A DNA stretch of 64,000 nucleotides from Daphnia carinata. Its lineage: Eukaryota; Arthropoda; Branchiopoda; Diplostraca; Daphniidae. A program made the position numbers and the translations under genes. The notes beneath the pieces were generated by a model. It was not told the DNA's origin and made no database searches. It saw only the letters and a list, made by a program, of their open reading frames with translations. Positions 63,594 to 64,000 of the stretch are shown here, piece after piece (positions within the stretch are counted from its first letter, which is position 1; each line of letters begins with the position of its first letter). The stretch lies in assembly GCF_022539665.2 (NCBI RefSeq), contig NC_081331.1:3258501-3322500 (forward strand), read 5' to 3'.

Positions 63594-64000
63594 ATGAACC
63601 AGTCTCACAATTCGGACAACGCTAACGGAATACAACATCACCAAAATGTAAGTTTTTCATTCTGTTTTACTTCTAAATTTTTCACGCCATTTGTTCACTA
63701 TATGCAACAGATACCCCTAACCAACAGTTTACGAAAATGGGCCGACAGTTTCGGTGTCACTTTGGAAAGCTCGGAATTCGCTGCTCAAATGGATTCAGTT
63801 GACCCGCTTCGAGAATTCCGAAGCAATTTCACTTTTCCTACCATGAAAGATTTACCTTGTGGTAAGTTATTTGAATACAAATTTACCCTGATGAGAAGTT
63901 CTAATAGTTTGACATATAAATCCAGTGGATCTCTCGTTAATCGAAAACCCGGACGAAGAATGCATTTACCTGTGTGGCAATTCTCTTGGGCTCAAACCCA
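63594..64000 (+). CDS. KYNU: kynureninase, 5' part only (cut by the window edge)
   Basis: A PLP-dependent enzyme that cleaves kynurenine and 3-hydroxykynurenine in tryptophan catabolism. Three exons are visible: 63594-63647, 63711-63861 and 63926 onwards, with phases closing. They encode an N-terminal extension, then WADSFGVTLESSEFAAQMDS, DPLREFRSNFTFPTMKDLP and VDLSLIENPDEECIYLCGNS followed by LGLKP. The (Y/F)LxGNSLGL-x-P block is diagnostic of kynureninase. The PLP lysine region lies beyond the window. Confidence 0.93.
   Translation, partial: MNQSHNSDNANGIQHHQNVSFSFCFTSKFFTPFVHYMQQIPLTNSLRKWADSFGVTLESSEFAAQMDSVDPLREFRSNFTFPTMKDLPCGKLFEYKFTLMRSSNSLTYKSSGSLVNRKPGRRMHLPVWQFSWAQT

Overview
The window reads as nuclear DNA of an arthropod, most plausibly a branchiopod crustacean of the Daphnia type. 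This is inferred from many short GT-AG introns (mostly 60-150 bp), arthropod-like gene structures, an intact uricase, and AT-rich spacers packed with A/T homopolymers and CA/GT microsatellites. There are no bacterial, viral or plasmid features. I rebuilt the gene models by hand from splice sites and reading phase; in every model the exon phases close.

Left end (1-9.6 kb): a minus-strand gene shows its first two coding exons (5385-6344). They begin with an RRKQ motif typical of NuRD-recruiting zinc-finger transcription factors, and the rest of the gene lies beyond the left edge. Divergent from it is an RTN4IP1-like mitochondrial quinone oxidoreductase (7491-8853).

Centre-left (9.6-26.3 kb): one large minus-strand gene, talin (rhea), has 31 coding exons and a predicted 2783 residues. 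Two of its introns hold candidate alternative exons that fit the reading phase: a terminal exon with its own stop and AATAAA (14430-14537), and a 63-bp cassette (12352-12414).

Centre (26.3-44.8 kb): about 18 kb shows no supportable coding gene. It is dominated by homopolymers, simple repeats and candidate splice signals, and probably holds talin 5' exons, promoters and regulatory DNA.

Right third (44.8-64 kb) is gene-dense: LMAN1/ERGIC-53 (-), divergent from a small two-module secreted granulin (+); a HECW-type HECT ubiquitin ligase (-); the mitochondrial presequence protease PITRM1 (+, intronless CDS); METTL25B/RRNAD1 (+), which starts only 152 bp after PITRM1 stops; uricase (+); and the 5' end of kynureninase (+), cut by the right edge. 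The genes are functionally mixed (adhesion, secretory transport, ubiquitylation, mitochondrial proteolysis, purine and tryptophan catabolism). They do not form a single pathway.
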